Origin: Lamellibrachia columna
Lineage: Eukaryota; Annelida; Polychaeta; Sabellida; Siboglinidae
Length of the DNA stretch: 64,000 bases
NCBI GenBank assembly: GCA_963662155.1
Contig: OY759262.1
Span: forward strand, 64,718,763 to 64,782,762
Direction: 5' to 3'
Each line of letters begins with the position of its first letter. Position 1 is the stretch's first letter. Below, piece by piece: positions 1 through 13,719 of this stretch. Below the pieces are notes generated by a model that made no database searches, was not told the origin of the DNA, and was given only the letters and a program-made list of their open reading frames with translations. The position numbers and the translations under genes are program-made.

Positions 1-3000
1 GGGTGGCGTCGTGGTTGTGATCCTCATCAGTGTTGAGTCGGGTGGCATCGTGGCTGTGATTCTCATCAGTGTTGAAACAGTTGGCGTCGTAGCTGTGATT
101 CTCATCAGTGTTGATACGGGTGGTGTCGTGGCTCTGATTCTCATCAGTGTTGAGACGGGTGGCGACGTGGCTGTGATTGTCATCAGTATTGAGACGGGTG
201 GTGTCCTGGCCCTGATTCTCATCAGTGTTGAGACGGGTGGCGACGTGGCTGTGATTGTCATCAGTATTGAGACGGGTGGTGTCGTGGCCCTGATTCTCAT
301 CAGTGTTGAGACGGGTGGCGACGTGGCTGTGATTGTCATCAGTATTGAGACGGGTGGTGTCGTGGCTCTGATTCTCATCAATGTTGAGACGGGTGGCGAC
401 GTGGCTGTGATTGTCATCAGTATTGAGACGGGTGGAGTCGTGGCTCTGATTCTCATCAGTGTTGAGACTGGTAGCGTCGTGGCTGTGATTGTCATCAGTA
501 TTGAGACGGGTGGTGTCGTGGCTCTGACTCTCATCAGTGTTGAGACGGGTGGCGACATGGCTGTGATTGTCATCAGTATTGAGACGGGTGGTGTCGTGGC
601 TCTGATTCTCATCAGTGTTGAGACGGGTGGCGACGTGGCTGTGATTGTCATCAGTGTTCAGCTGGATGTCGTCGTGGCTGAGATTCTCATCAAGGTAGAG
701 GTGGATGGCTTCGTGGTTGTGATTCTCATCAGTGTTGAAACGGGTGGCGTCGTGGCTGTGATTCTCATCAGTGTTGAGACGAGTGGCGTCGTGGCTGTGA
801 TTTTCCTCAGAGTTGAGACTGGTGGCGTCGTGGTTGTGATTCTCATCAGTGTTGAGACGAGTGGCGTCGTGGCTGTGATTCTCATCAGTGTTGAGACGGG
901 TGGCGTCGTGGTTGTGATTCTCATCAGTGTTGAGAAGGGTGGCGTCATGGCTGTGATTCTCATCAGTGTTGAGACGGGTGGCTTCGTGGCTGTGATTCTC
1001 ATCAGTGTTGAGACGGGTGGCGTCGTGGTTGTGATTCTCATCAGTGTTGAGATGGGTGACATCGTGGCTGTGATTTTCATCAGTGTTGAAACAGTTGGCG
1101 TCGTGGCTGTGATTCTCATCCGTGTTGAGACGGGTGGTGTCGTGGCTCTGATTCTCATCAGTGTTGAGACGGGTGGCGACGTGGCTGTGATTGTCATCAG
1201 TATTGAGACGGGTGGCGTCGTGGCTCTGATTCTCATCAGTGTTGAGACGGCTGGCGTCGTGGCTGTGATTCTCATCAGTGTTGAGACAGTTGGCGTCGTG
1301 GCTGTGATTCTCATCAGTGTTGAGACGGGTGGTGTCGTGGCTGTGATTGTCATCAGTGTTTAGCTGGATGTCGTCGTGGCTGAGATTCTCATCAAGGTAG
1401 AGGTGGATGGCTTCGTGGTTGTGATTCTCATCAGTGTTGAAACGGGTGGCGTCGTGGCTGTGATTCTCATCAGTGTTGAGACGAGTGGCGTCGTGGCTGT
1501 GATTTTCCTCAGTGTTGAGACGGGTGGCGTCGTGGTTGTGATTCTCATCAGTGTTGAGACGAGTGGCGTCGTGGCTGTGATTCTCATCAGTGTTGAGACG
1601 GGTGGCGTCATGGCTGTGATTCTCATCAGTGTTGAGACGGGTGGCGTCATGGCTGTGATTCTCATCAGTGTTGAGACGGGTGGCATCGTGGCTGTGATTA
1701 TCATCAGTGTTGAGACGGGTGGCGTCATGGCTGTGATTCTCATCAGTGTTGAGACGGGTGGCGTCATAGCTGTGATTCTCATCAGTGTTGAGACGGGTGG
1801 CATCGTGGCTGTGATTCTCATCAGTGTTGAAACAGTTGGCGTCGTGGCTGTGATTCTCATCAGCGTTGAGACGAGTGACGTCGAGGCTGTGATTCTCATC
1901 AGTGTTGAGACGGGTGGCGTCGTGGTTGTGATTCTCATCAGTGTTGAGACGAGTGGCGTCGTGGCTATGATTCTCATCAGTGTTGAGACGGGTGGCGTCG
2001 TGGTTGTGATCCTCATCAGTGTTGAGACGGGTGGCATCGTGGCTGTGATTCTCATCAGTGTTGAAACAGTTGGCGTCGTAGCTGTGATTCTCATCAGTGT
2101 TGATACGGGTGGTGTCGTGGCTCTGATTCTCATCAGTGTTGAGACGGGTGGCGACGTGGCTGTGATTGTCATCAGTATTGAGACGGGTGGTGTCGTGGCC
2201 CTGATTCTCATCAGTATTGAGACGGGTGGCGACGTGGCTGTGATTGTCATCAGTATTGAGACGGGTGGTGTCGTGGCCCTGATTCTCATCAGTGTTGAGA
2301 CGGGTGGCGACGTGGCTGTGATTGTCATCAGTATTGAGACGGGTGGTGTCGTGGCCCTGATTCTCATCAATGTTGAGACGGGTGGCGACGTGGCTTTGAT
2401 TGTCATCAGTATTGAGACGGGTGGTGTCGTGGCTCTGATTCTCATCAGTGTTGAGACTGGTAGCGTCGTGGCTGTGATTGTCATCAGTATTGAGACGGGT
2501 GGTGTCGTGGCTCTGACTCTCATCAGTGTTGAGACGGGTGGCGACATGGCTGTGATTGTCATCAGTATTGAGACGGGTGGTGTCGTGGCTCTGATTCTCA
2601 TCAGTGTTGAGACGGGTGGCGACGTGGCTGTGATTGTCATCAGTGTTCAGCTGGATGTCGTCGTGGCTGAGATTCTCATCAAGGTAGAGGTGGATGGCTT
2701 CGTGGTTGTGATTCTCATCAGTGTTGAAACGGGTGGCGTCGTGGCTGTGATTCTCATCAGTGTTGAGACGAGTGGCGTCGTGGCTGTGATTTTCCTCAGA
2801 GTTGAGACTGGTGGCGTCGTGGTTGTGATTCTCATCAGTGTTGAGACGAGTGGCGTCGTGGCTGTGATTCTCATCAGTGTTGAGACGGGTGGCGTCGTGG
2901 TTGTGATTCTCATCAGTGTTGAGAAGGGTGGCGTCATGGCTGTGATTCTCATCAGTGTTGAGACGGGTGGCGTCATGGCTGTGATTCTCATCAGTGTTGA

Positions 3001-6000
3001 GACGGGTGGCATCGTGGCTGTGATTCTCATCAGTGTTGAAACAGTTGGAGTCGTGGCTGTGATTCTCATCAGTGTTGAGACGGGTGGCGTCGTGGTTGTG
3101 ATTCTCATCAGTGTTGAGACGAGTGGCTTCGTGGCTGTGATTCTCATCAGTGTTGAGACGGGTGGCGTCGTGGTTGTGATTCTCATCAGTGTTGAGATGG
3201 GTGGCATCGTGGCTGTGATTTTCATCAATGTTGAAACAGTTGGCGTCGTGGCTGTGATTCTCATCAGTGTTGAGACGGGTGGTGTCGTGGCTCTGATTCT
3301 CATCATTGTTGAGACGGGTGGCGACGTGGCTGTGATTGTCATCAGTATTGAGACGGGTGGCGTCGTGGCTCTGATTCTCATCAGTGTTGAGACGGCTGGC
3401 GTCGTGGCTGTGATTCTCATCAGTGTTGAGACAGTTGGCGTCGTGGCTGTGATTCTCATCAGTGTTGAGACGGGTGGTGTCGTGGCTGTGATTGTCATCA
3501 GTGTTTAGCTGGATGTCGTCGTGGCTGAGATTCTCATCAAGGTAGAGGTGGATGGCTTCGTGGTTGTGATTCTCATCAGTGTTGAAACGGGTGGCGTCGT
3601 GGCTGTGATTCTCATCAGTGTTGAGACGAGTGGCGTCGTGGCTGTGATTTTCCTCAGTGTTGAGACGGGTGGCGTCGTGGTTGTGATTCTCATCAGTGTT
3701 GAGACGAGTGGCGTCGTGGCTGTGATTCTCATCAGTGTTGAGACGGGTGGCGTCATTGCTGTGATTCTCATCAGTGTTGAGACGAGTGGCGTCGAGGCTG
3801 TGATTCTCATCAGTATTGAGACGGGTGGTGTCGTGGCTGTGATTCTCATCAGTGTTGAGACGGCTGGCGTCCTGGCTGTGATTGTCATCAGTGTTGAGAC
3901 GGGTGGCGACGTGGCTGTGATTCTCATCAGTGTTGAGACGGGTGGTGTCGTGGCTGTGATTCTCATCAGTGTTGAGACGGCTGCCGTCGTGGCTGTGATT
4001 CTCATCAGCGTTGAGACGAGTGACGTCGAGGCTGTGATTCTCATCAGTGTTGAGACGGGTGGCGTCGTGGTTGTGATTCTCATCAGTGTTGAGACGAGTG
4101 GCGTCGTGGCTATGATCCTCATCAGTGTTGAGACGGGTGGCGTCGTGGTTGTGATCCTCATCAGTGTTGAGACGGGTGGCATCGTGGCTGTGATTCTCAT
4201 CAGTGTTGAAACGGGTGGCGTCGTGGCTGTGATTCTCATCAGTGTTGAGACGAGTGGCGTCGTGGCTGTGATTTTCCTCAGAGTTGAGACTGGTGGCGTC
4301 GTGGTTGTGATTCTCATCAGTGTTGAGACGAGTGGCGTCGTGGCTGTGATTCTCATCAGTGTTGAGACGGGTGGCGTCGTGGTTGTGATTCTCATCAGTG
4401 TTGAGAAGGGTGGCGTCATGGCTGTGATTCTCATCAGTGTTGAGACGGGTGGCGTCATGGCTGTGATTCTCATCAGTGTTGAGACGGGTGGCATCGTGGC
4501 TGTGATTCTCATCAGTGTTGAAACAGTTGGAGTCGTGGCTGTGACTCTCATCAGTGTTGAGACGGGTGGCGTCGTGGTTGTGATTCTCATCAGTGTTGAG
4601 ACGAGTGGCTTCGTGGCTGTGATTCTCATCAGTGTTGAGACGGGTGGCGTCGTGGTTGTGATTCTCATCAGTGTTGAGATGGGTGGCATCGTGGCTGTGA
4701 TTTTCATCAGTGTTGAAACAGTTGGCGTCGTGGCTGTGATTATCATCAGTGTTGAGACGGGTGGTGTCGTGGCTCTGATTCTCATCAGTGTTGAGACGGG
4801 TGGCGACGTGGCTGTGATTGTCATCAGTATTGAGACGGGTGGCGTCGTGGCTCTGATTCTCATCAGTGTTGAGACGGCTGGCGTCGTGGCTGTGATTCTC
4901 ATCAGTGTTGAGACAGTTGGCGTCGTGGCTGTGATTCTCATCAGTGTTGAGACGGGTGGTGTCGTGGCTGTGATTGTCATCAGTGTTTAGCTGGATGTCG
5001 TCGTGGCTGAGATTCTCATCAAGGTAGAGGTGGATGGCTTCGTGGTTGTGATTCTCATCAGTGTTGAAACGGGTGGCGTCGTGGCTGTGATTCTCATCAG
5101 TGTTGAGACGAGTGGCGTCGTGGCTGTGATTTTCCTCAGTGTTGAGACGGGTGGCGTCGTGGTTGTGATTCTCATCAGTGTTGAGACGAGTGGCGTCGTG
5201 GCTGTGATTCTCATCAGTGTTGAGACGGGTGGCGTCATGGCTGTGATTCTCATCAGTGTTGAGACGGGTGGCGTCATGGCTGTGATTCTCATCAGTGTTG
5301 AGACGGGTGGCATCGTGGCTGTGATTATCATCAGTGTTGAGACGGGTGGCGTCATGGCTGTGATTCTCATCAGTGTTGAGACGGGTGGCGTCATAGCTGT
5401 GATTCTCATCAGTGTTGAGACTGGTGGCATCGTGGCTGTGATTCTCATCAGTGTTGAAACAGTTGGCGTCGTGGCTGTGATTCTCATCAGCGTTGAGACG
5501 AGTGACGTCGAGGCTGTGATTCTCATCAGTGTTGAGACGGGTGGCGTCGTGGTTGTGATTCTCTTCAGTGTTGAGACGAGAGGAGTCGTGGCTATGATTC
5601 TCATCAGTGTTGAGACGGGTGGCGTCGTGGTTGTGATCCTCATCAGTGTTGAGACGGGTGGCATCGTGGCTGTGATTCTCATCAGTGTCGAAACAGTTGG
5701 CGTCGTAGCTGTGATTCTCATCAGTGTTGATACGGGTGGTGTCGTGGCTCTGATTCTCATCAGTGTTGAGACGGGTGGCGACGTGGCTGTGATTGTCATC
5801 AGTATTGAGACGGGTGGTGTCGTGGCCCTGATTCTCATCAGTGTTGAGACGGGTGGCGACGTGGCTGTGATTGTCATCAGTATTGAGACGGGTGGTGTCG
5901 TGGCCCTGATTCTCATCAGTGTTGAGACGGGTGGCGACGTGGCTGTGATTGTCATCAGTATTGAGACGGGTGGTGTCGTGGCTCTGATTCTCATCAATGT

Positions 6001-8145
6001 TGAGACGGGTGGCGACGTGGCTGTGATTGTCATCAGTATTGAGACGGGTGGTGTCGTGGCTCTGATTCTCATCAGTGTTGAGACTGGTAGCGTCGTGGCT
6101 GTGATTGTCATCAGTATTGAGACGGGTGGTGTCGTGGCTCTGATTCTCATCAGTGTTGAGACGGGTGGCGACGTGGCTGTGATTGTCATCAGTGTTCAGC
6201 TGGATGTCGTCGTGGCTGAGATTCTCATCAAGGTAGAGGTGGATGGCTTCGTGGTTGTGATTCTCATCAGTGTTGAAACGGGTGGCGTCGTGGCTGTGAT
6301 TCTCATCAGTGTTGAGACGAGTGGCGTCGTGGCTGTGATTTTCCTCAGAGTTGAGATTGGTGGCGTCGTGGTTGTGATTCTCATCAGTGTTGAGACGAGT
6401 GGCGTGGTGGCTGTGATTCTCATCAGTGTTGAGACGGGTGGCGTCGTGGTTGTGATTCTCATCAGTGTTGAGAAGGGTGGCGTCATGGCTGTGATTCTCA
6501 TCAGTGTTGAGACGGGTGGCTTCGTGGCTGTGATTCTCATCAGTGTTGAGACGGGTGGCGTCGTGGTTGTGATTCTCATCAGTGTTGAGATGGGTGGCAT
6601 TGTGGCTGTGATTTTCATCAGTGTTGAAACAGTTGGCGTCGTGGCTGTGATTCTCATCAGTGTTGAGACGGGTGGTGTCGTGGCTCTGATTCTCATCAGT
6701 GTTGAGACGGGTGGCGACGTGGCTGTGATTGTCATCAGTATTGAGACGGGTGGCGTCGTGGCTCTGATTCTCATCAGTGTTGAGACGGCTGGCGTCGTGG
6801 CTGTGATTCTCATCAGTGTTGAGACAGTTGGCGTCGTGGCTGTGATTCTCATCAGTGTTGAGACGGGTGGTGTCGTGGCTGTGATTGTCATCAGTGTTTA
6901 GCTGGATGTCGTCGTGGCTGAGATTCTCATCAAGGCAGAGGTGGATGGCTTCGTGGTTGTGATTCTCATCAGTGTTGAAACGGGTGGCGTCGTGGCTGTG
7001 ATTCTCATCAGTGTTGAGACGAGTGGCGTCGTGGCTGTGATTTTCCTCAGTGTTGAGACGGGTGGCGTCGTGGTTGTGATTCTCATCAGTGTTGAGACGA
7101 GTGGCGTCGTGGCTGTGATTCTCATCAGTGTTGAGACGGGTGGCGTCATGGCTGTGATTCTCATCAGTGTTGAGACGGGTGGCGTCATGGCTGTGATTCT
7201 CATCAGTGTTGAGACGGGTGGCATCGTGGCTGTGATTATCATCAGTGTTGAGACGGGTGGCGTCATGGCTGTGATTCTCATCAGTGTTGAGACGGGTGGC
7301 GTCATAGCTGTGATTCTCATCAGTGTTGAGACGGGTGACGTCGAGGCTGTGATTCTCATCAGTGTTGAGACGGGTGGCGTCGTGGTTGTGATTCTCATCA
7401 GTGTTGAGACGAGTGGCGTCGTGGCTATGATTCTCATCAGTGTTGAGACGGGTGGCGTCGTGGTTGTGATCCTCATCAGTGTTGAGACGGGTGGCATCGT
7501 GGCTGTGATTCTCATCAGTGTTGAAACGGGTGGCGTCGTGGCTGTGATTCTCATCAGTGTTGAGACGAGTGGCGTCGTGGCTGTGATTTTCCTCAGAGTT
7601 GAGATTGGTGGCGTCGTGGTTGTGATTCTCATCAGTGTTGAGACGAGTGGCGTGGTGGCTGTGATTCTCATCAGTGTTGAGACGGGTGGCGTCGTGGTTG
7701 TGATTCTCATCAGTGTTGAGAAGGGTGGCGTCATGGCTGTGATTCTCATCAGTGTTGAGACGGGTGGCTTCGTGGCTGTGATTCTCATCAGTGTTGAGAC
7801 GGGTGGCGTCGTGGTTGTGATTCTCATCAGTGTTGAGATTGGTGGCATCGTGGCTGTGATTTTCATCAGTGTTGAAACAGTTGGCGTCGTGGCTGTGATT
7901 CTCATCAGTGTTGAGACGGGTGGTGTCGTGGCTCTGATTCTCATCAGTGTTGAGACGGGTGGCGACGTGGCTGTGATTGTCATCAGTATTGAGACGGGTG
8001 GCGTCGTGGCTCTGATTCTCATCAGTGTTGAGACGGCTGGCGTCGTGGCTGTGATTCTCATCAGTGTTGAGACAGTTGGCGTCGTGGCTGTGATTCTCAT
8101 CAGTGTTGAGACGGGTGGTGTCGTGGCTGTGATTGTCATCAGTGT

Positions 8146-10365
8146 TTAGCTGGATGTCGTCGTGGCTGAGATTCTCATCAAGGTAGAGGTGGATGGCTTC
8201 GTGGTTGTGATTCTCATCAGTGTTGAAACGGGTGGCGTCGTGGCTGTGATTCTCATCAGTGTTGAGACGAGTGGCGTCGTGGCTGTGATTTTCCTCAGTG
8301 TTGAGACGGGTGGCGTCGTGGTTGTGATTCTCATCAGTGTTGAGACGAGTGGCGTCGTGGCTGTGATTCTCATCAGTGTTGAGACGGGTGGCGTCATGGC
8401 TGTGATTCTCATCAGTGTTGAGACGGGTGGCGTCATGGCTGTGATTCTCATCAGTGTTGAGACGGGTGGCATCGTGGCTGTGATTATCATCAGTGTTGAG
8501 ACGGGTGGCGTCATGGCTGTGATTCTCATCAGTGTTGAGACGGGTGGCGTCATAGCTGTGATTCTCATCAGTGTTGAGACGGGTGACGTCGAGGCTGTGA
8601 TTCTCATCAGTGTTGAGACGGGTGGCGTCGTGGTTGTGATTCTCATCAGTGTTGAGACGAGTGGCGTCGTGGCTATGATTCTCATCAGTGTTGAGACGGG
8701 TGGCGTCGTGGTTGTGATCCTCATCAGTGTTGAGACGGGTGGCATCGTGGCTGTGATTCTCATCAGTGTTGAAACAGTTGGCGTCGTAGCTGTGATTCTC
8801 ATCAGTGTTGATACGGGTGGTGTCGTGGCTCTGATTCTCATCAGTGTTGAGACGGGTGGCGACGTGGCTGTGATTGTCATCAGTATTGAGACGGGTGGTG
8901 TCGTGGCCTTGATTCTCATCAGTGTTGAGACGGGTGGCGACGTGGCTGTGATTGTCATCAGTATTGAGACGGGTGGTGTCGTGGCCCTGATTCTCATCAG
9001 TGTTGAGACGGGTGGCGACGTGGCTGTGATTGTCATCAGTATTGAGACGGGTGGTGTCGTGGCTCTGATTCTCATCAATGTTGAGACGGGTGGCGACGTG
9101 CCTGTGATTGTCATCAGTATTGAGACGGGTGGTGTCGTGGCTCTGATTCTCATCAGTGTTGAGACTGGTAGCGTCGTGGCTGTGATTGTCATCAGTATTG
9201 AGACGGGTGGTGTCGTGGCTCTGACTCTCATCAGTGTTGAGACGGGTGGCGACATGGCTGTGATTGTCATCAGTATTGAGACGGGTGGTGTCGTGGCTCT
9301 GATTCTCATCAGTGTTGAGACGGGTGGCGACGTGACTGTGATTGTCATCAGTGTTCAGCTGGATGTCGTCGTGGCTGAGATTCTCATCAAGGTAGAGGTG
9401 GATGGCTTCGTGGTTGTGATTCTCATCAGTGTTGAAACGGGTGGCGTCGTGGCTGTGATTCTCATCAGTGTTGAGACGGCTGGCGTCGTGGCTGTGATTC
9501 CCATCAGTGTTGAGACAGTTGGCGTCGTGGCTGTGATTCTCATCAGTGTTGAGACGGGTGGTGTCGTGGCTGTGATTGTCATCAGTGTTTAGCTGGATGT
9601 CGTCGTGGCTGAGATTCTCATCAAGGTAGAGGTGGATGGCTTCGTGGTTGTGATTCTCATCAGTGTTGAAACGGGTGGCGTCGTGGCTGTGATTCTCATC
9701 AGTGTTGAAACAGTTGGAGTCGTGGCTGTGATTCTCATCAGTGTTGAGACGGGTGGCGTCGTGGTTGTGATTCTCATCAGTGTTGAGACGAGTGGCTTCG
9801 TGGCTGTGATTCTCATCAGTGTTGAGACGGCTGGCGTCCTGGCTGTGATTGTCATCAGTGTTGAGACGGGTGGCGTCGTGGCTGTGATTTTCCTCAGAGT
9901 TGAGACTGGTGGCGTCGTGGTTGTGATTCTCATCAGTGTTGAGACGAGTGGCGTCGTGGCTGTGATTCTCATCAGTGTTGAGACGGGTGGCGTCGTGGTT
10001 GTGATTCTCATCAGTGTTGAGAAGGGTGGCGTCATGGCTGTGATTCTCATCAGTGTTGAGACGGATGGCGTCATGGCTGTGATTCTCATCAGTGTTGAGA
10101 CGAGTGGCATCGTGGCTGTGATTCTCATCAGTGTTGAAACAGTTGGAGTCGTGGCTGTGATTCTCATCAGTGTTGAGACGGGTGGCGTCGTGGTTGTGAT
10201 TCTCATCAGTGTTGAGACGAGTGGCGTCGTGGCTGTGATTCTCATCAGTGTAGAGACGGTTGACGTCGTGGCTGTGATTCTCATCAGAGTTGAGACGGGT
10301 GGCGTCATGGCTGTGATTATCATCAGTGTTGAGACGGGTGGCAGCATCGTGGCTGTGATTCTCAT
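8146..10365. repeat. Higher-order repeat copy 1 (3354-bp offset)
   Basis: This stretch matches 11500-13719 at a constant offset of 3354 bp (86 units of 39 bp). Both copies carry the same order of unit variants, the same T-type and C-type landmark units and the same 234-bp spacing between the second C and T landmarks. Only a handful of substitutions are visible, for example attcccatc near 9497 against attctcatc, and gacgagtggc near 10099 against gacgggtggc. Similarity fades just after the ggcagcatcgtgg unit near 10345. Edges are approximate because the flanks are also 39-bp repeats. Confidence 0.85.
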
Positions 10366-11499
10366 CAGTGTTGAGACGGGTGGCGACGTGGCTGTGATTG
10401 TCATCAGCATTGAGACGGGTGGTGTCGTGGCTCTGATTCTCATCAGTGTTGAGACTGGTAGCGTGGCTGTGATTGTCATCAGTATTGAGACGGGTGGTGT
10501 CGTGGCTCTGATTCTCATCAGTGTTGAGACGGGTGGCGACATGGCTGTGATTGTCATCAGTATTGAGACGGGTGGTTTCGTGGCTCTGATTCTCATCAGT
10601 GTTGAGACGGGTGGCGACGTGGCTGTGATTGTCATCAGTGTTCAGCTGGATGTCGTCGTGGCTGAGATTCTCATCAAGGTAGAGGTGGATGGCTTCGTGG
10701 TTGTGATTCTCATCAGTGTTGAAACGGGTGGCGTCGTGGCTGTGATTCTCATCAGTGTTGAGACGAGTGGCGTCGTGGCTGTGATTTTCTTCAGAGTTGA
10801 GACTGGTGGCGTCGTGGTTGTGATTCTCATCAGTGTTGAGACGAGTGGCGTCGTGGCTGTGATTCTCATCAGTGTTGAGACGGGTGGCGTCGTGGTTGTG
10901 ATTCTCATCAGTGTTGAGAAGGGTGGCGTCATGGCTGTGATTCTCATCAGTGTTGAGACGGGTGGCGTCATGGCTGTGATTCTCATCAGTGTTGAGACGG
11001 GTGGCATCGTGGCTGTGATTCTCATCACTGTTGAAACAGTTGGAGTCGTGGCTGTGATTCTCATCAGTGTTGAGACGGGTGGCGTCGTGGTTGTGATTCT
11101 CATCAGTGTTGAGACGAGTGGCTTCGTGGCTGTGATTCTCATCAGTGTTGAGACGGGTGGCGTCGTGGTTGTGATTCTCATCAGTGTTGAGATGGGTGGC
11201 ATCGTGGCTGTGATTTTCATCAGTGTTGAAACAGTTGGCGTCGTGGCTGTGATTCTCATCAGTGTTGAGACGGGTGGTGTCGTGGCTCTGATTCTCATCA
11301 GTGTTGAGACGGGTGGCGACGTGGCTGTGATTGTCATCAGTATTGAGACGGGTGGCGTCGTGGCTCTGATTCTCATCAGTGTTGAGACGGCTGGCGTCGT
11401 GGCTGTGATTCTCATCAGTGTTGAGACAGTTGGCGTCGTGGCTGTGATTCTCATCAGTGTTGAGAAGGGTGGTGTCGTGGCTGTGATTGTCATCAGTGT

Positions 11500-13719
11500 T
11501 TAGCTGGATGTCGTCGTGGCTGAGATTCTCATCAAGGTAGAGGTGGATGGCTTCGTGGTTGTGATTCTCATCAGTGTTGAAACGGGTGGCGTCGTGGCTG
11601 TGATTCTCATCAGTGTTGAGACGAGTGGCGTCGTGGCTGTGATTTTCCTCAGTGTTGAGACGGGTGGCGTCGTGGTTGTGATTCTCATCAGTGTTGAGAC
11701 GAGTGGCGTCGTGGCTGTGATTCTCATCAGTGTTGAGACGGGTGGCGTCATGGCTGTGATTCTCATCAGTGTTGAGACGGGTGGCGTCATGGCTGTGATT
11801 CTCATCAGTGTTGAGACGGGTGGCATCGTGGCTGTGATTATCATCAGTGTTGAGACGGGTGGCGTCATGGCTGTGATTCTCATCAGTGTTGAGACGGGTG
11901 GCGTCATAGCTGTGATTCTCATCAGTGTTGAGACGGGTGACGTCGAGGCTGTGATTCTCATCAGTGTTGAGACGGGTGGCGTCGTGGTTGTGATTCTCAT
12001 CAGTGTTGAGACGAGTGGCGTCGTGGCTATGATTCTCATCAGTGTTGAGACGGGTGGCGTCGTGGTTGTGATCCTCATCAGTGTTGAGACGGGTGGCATC
12101 GTGGCTGTGATTCTCATCAGTGTTGAGACAGTTGGCGTCGTAGCTGTGATTCTCATCAGTGTTGATACGGGTGGTGTCGTGGCTCTGATTCTCATCAGTG
12201 TTGAGACGGGTGGCGACGTGGCTGTGATTGTCATCAGTATTGAGACGGGTGGTGTCGTGGCCTTGATTCTCATCAGTGTTGAGACGGGTGGCGACGTGGC
12301 TGTGATTGTCATCAGTATTGAGACGGGTGGTGTCGTGGCCCTGATTCTCATCAGTGTTGAGACGGGTGGCGACGTGGCTGTGATTGTCATCAGTATTGAG
12401 ACGGGTGGTGTCGTGGCTCTGATTCTCATCAATGTTGAGACGGGTGGCGACGTGCCTGTGATTGTCATCAGTATTGAGACGGGTGGTGTCGTGGTTCTGA
12501 TTCTCATCAGTGTTGAGACTGGTAGCGTCGTGGCTGTGATTGTCATCAGTATTGAGACGGGTGGTGTCGTGGCTCTGACTCTCATCAGTGTTGAGACGGG
12601 TGGCGACATGGCTGTGATTGTCATCAGTATTGAGACGGGTGGTGTCGTGGCTCTGATTCTCATCAGTGTTGAGACGGGTGGCGACGTGACTGTGATTGTC
12701 ATCAGTGTTCAGCTGGATGTCGTCGTGGCTGAGATTCTCATCAAGGTAGAGGTGGATGGCTTCGTGGTTGTGATTCTCATCAGTGTTGAAACGGGTGGCG
12801 TCGTGGCTGTGATTCTCATCAGTGTTGAGACGGCTGGCGTCGTGGCTGTGATTCTCATCAGTGTTGAGACAGTTGGCGTCGTGGCTGTGATTCTCATCAG
12901 TGTTGAGACGGGTGGTGTCGTGGCTGTGATTGTCATCAGTGTTTAGCTGGATGTCGTCGTGGCTGAGATTCTCATCAAGGTAGAGGTGGATGGCTTCGTG
13001 GTTGTGATTCTCATCAGTGTTGAAACGGGTGGCGTCGTGGCTGTGATTCTCATCAGTGTTGAAACAGTTGGAGTCGTGGCTGTGATTCTCATCAGTGTTG
13101 AGACGGGTGGCGTCGTGGTTGTGATTCTCATCAGTGTTGAGACGAGTGGCTTCGTGGCTGTGATTCTCATCAGTGTTGAGACGGCTGGCGTCCTGGCTGT
13201 GATTGTCATCAGTGTTGAGACGGGTGGCGTCGTGGCTGTGATTTTCCTCAGAGTTGAGACTGGTGGCGTCGTGGTTGTGATTCTCATCAGTGTTGAGACG
13301 AGTGGCGTCGTGGCTGTGATTCTCATCAGTGTTGAGACGGGTGGCGTCGTGGTTGTGATTCTCATCAGTGTTGAGAAGGGTGGCGTCATGGCTGTGATTC
13401 TCATCAGTGCTGAGACGGATGGCGTCATGGCTGTGATTCTCATCAGTGTTGAGACGGGTGGCATCGTGGCTGTGATTCTCATCAGTGTTGAAACAGTTGG
13501 AGTCGTGGCTGTGATTCTCATCAGTGTTGAGACGGGTGGCGTCGTGGTTGTGATTCTCATCAGTGTTGAGACGAGTGGCGTCGTGGCTGTGATTCTCATC
13601 AGTGTAGAGACGGTTGACGTCGTGGCTGTGATTCTCATCAGAGTTGAGACGGGTGGCGTCATGGCTGTGATTATCATCAGTGTTGAGACGGGTGGCAGCA
13701 TCGTGGCTGTGATTCTTAT
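11500..13719. repeat. Higher-order repeat copy 2 (3354-bp offset)
   Basis: Near-identical partner of 8146-10365. Private differences visible here include gagacag instead of gaaacag near 12125, gtggttctg instead of gtggctctg near 12491, and agtgctgag near 13406. The 3-bp insertion that makes the ggcagcatcgtgg unit occurs in both copies, so it predates the duplication. After about 13719 the copies diverge (gagaagggtggcgtc here, gagacgggtggcgac in copy 1). Confidence 0.85.
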
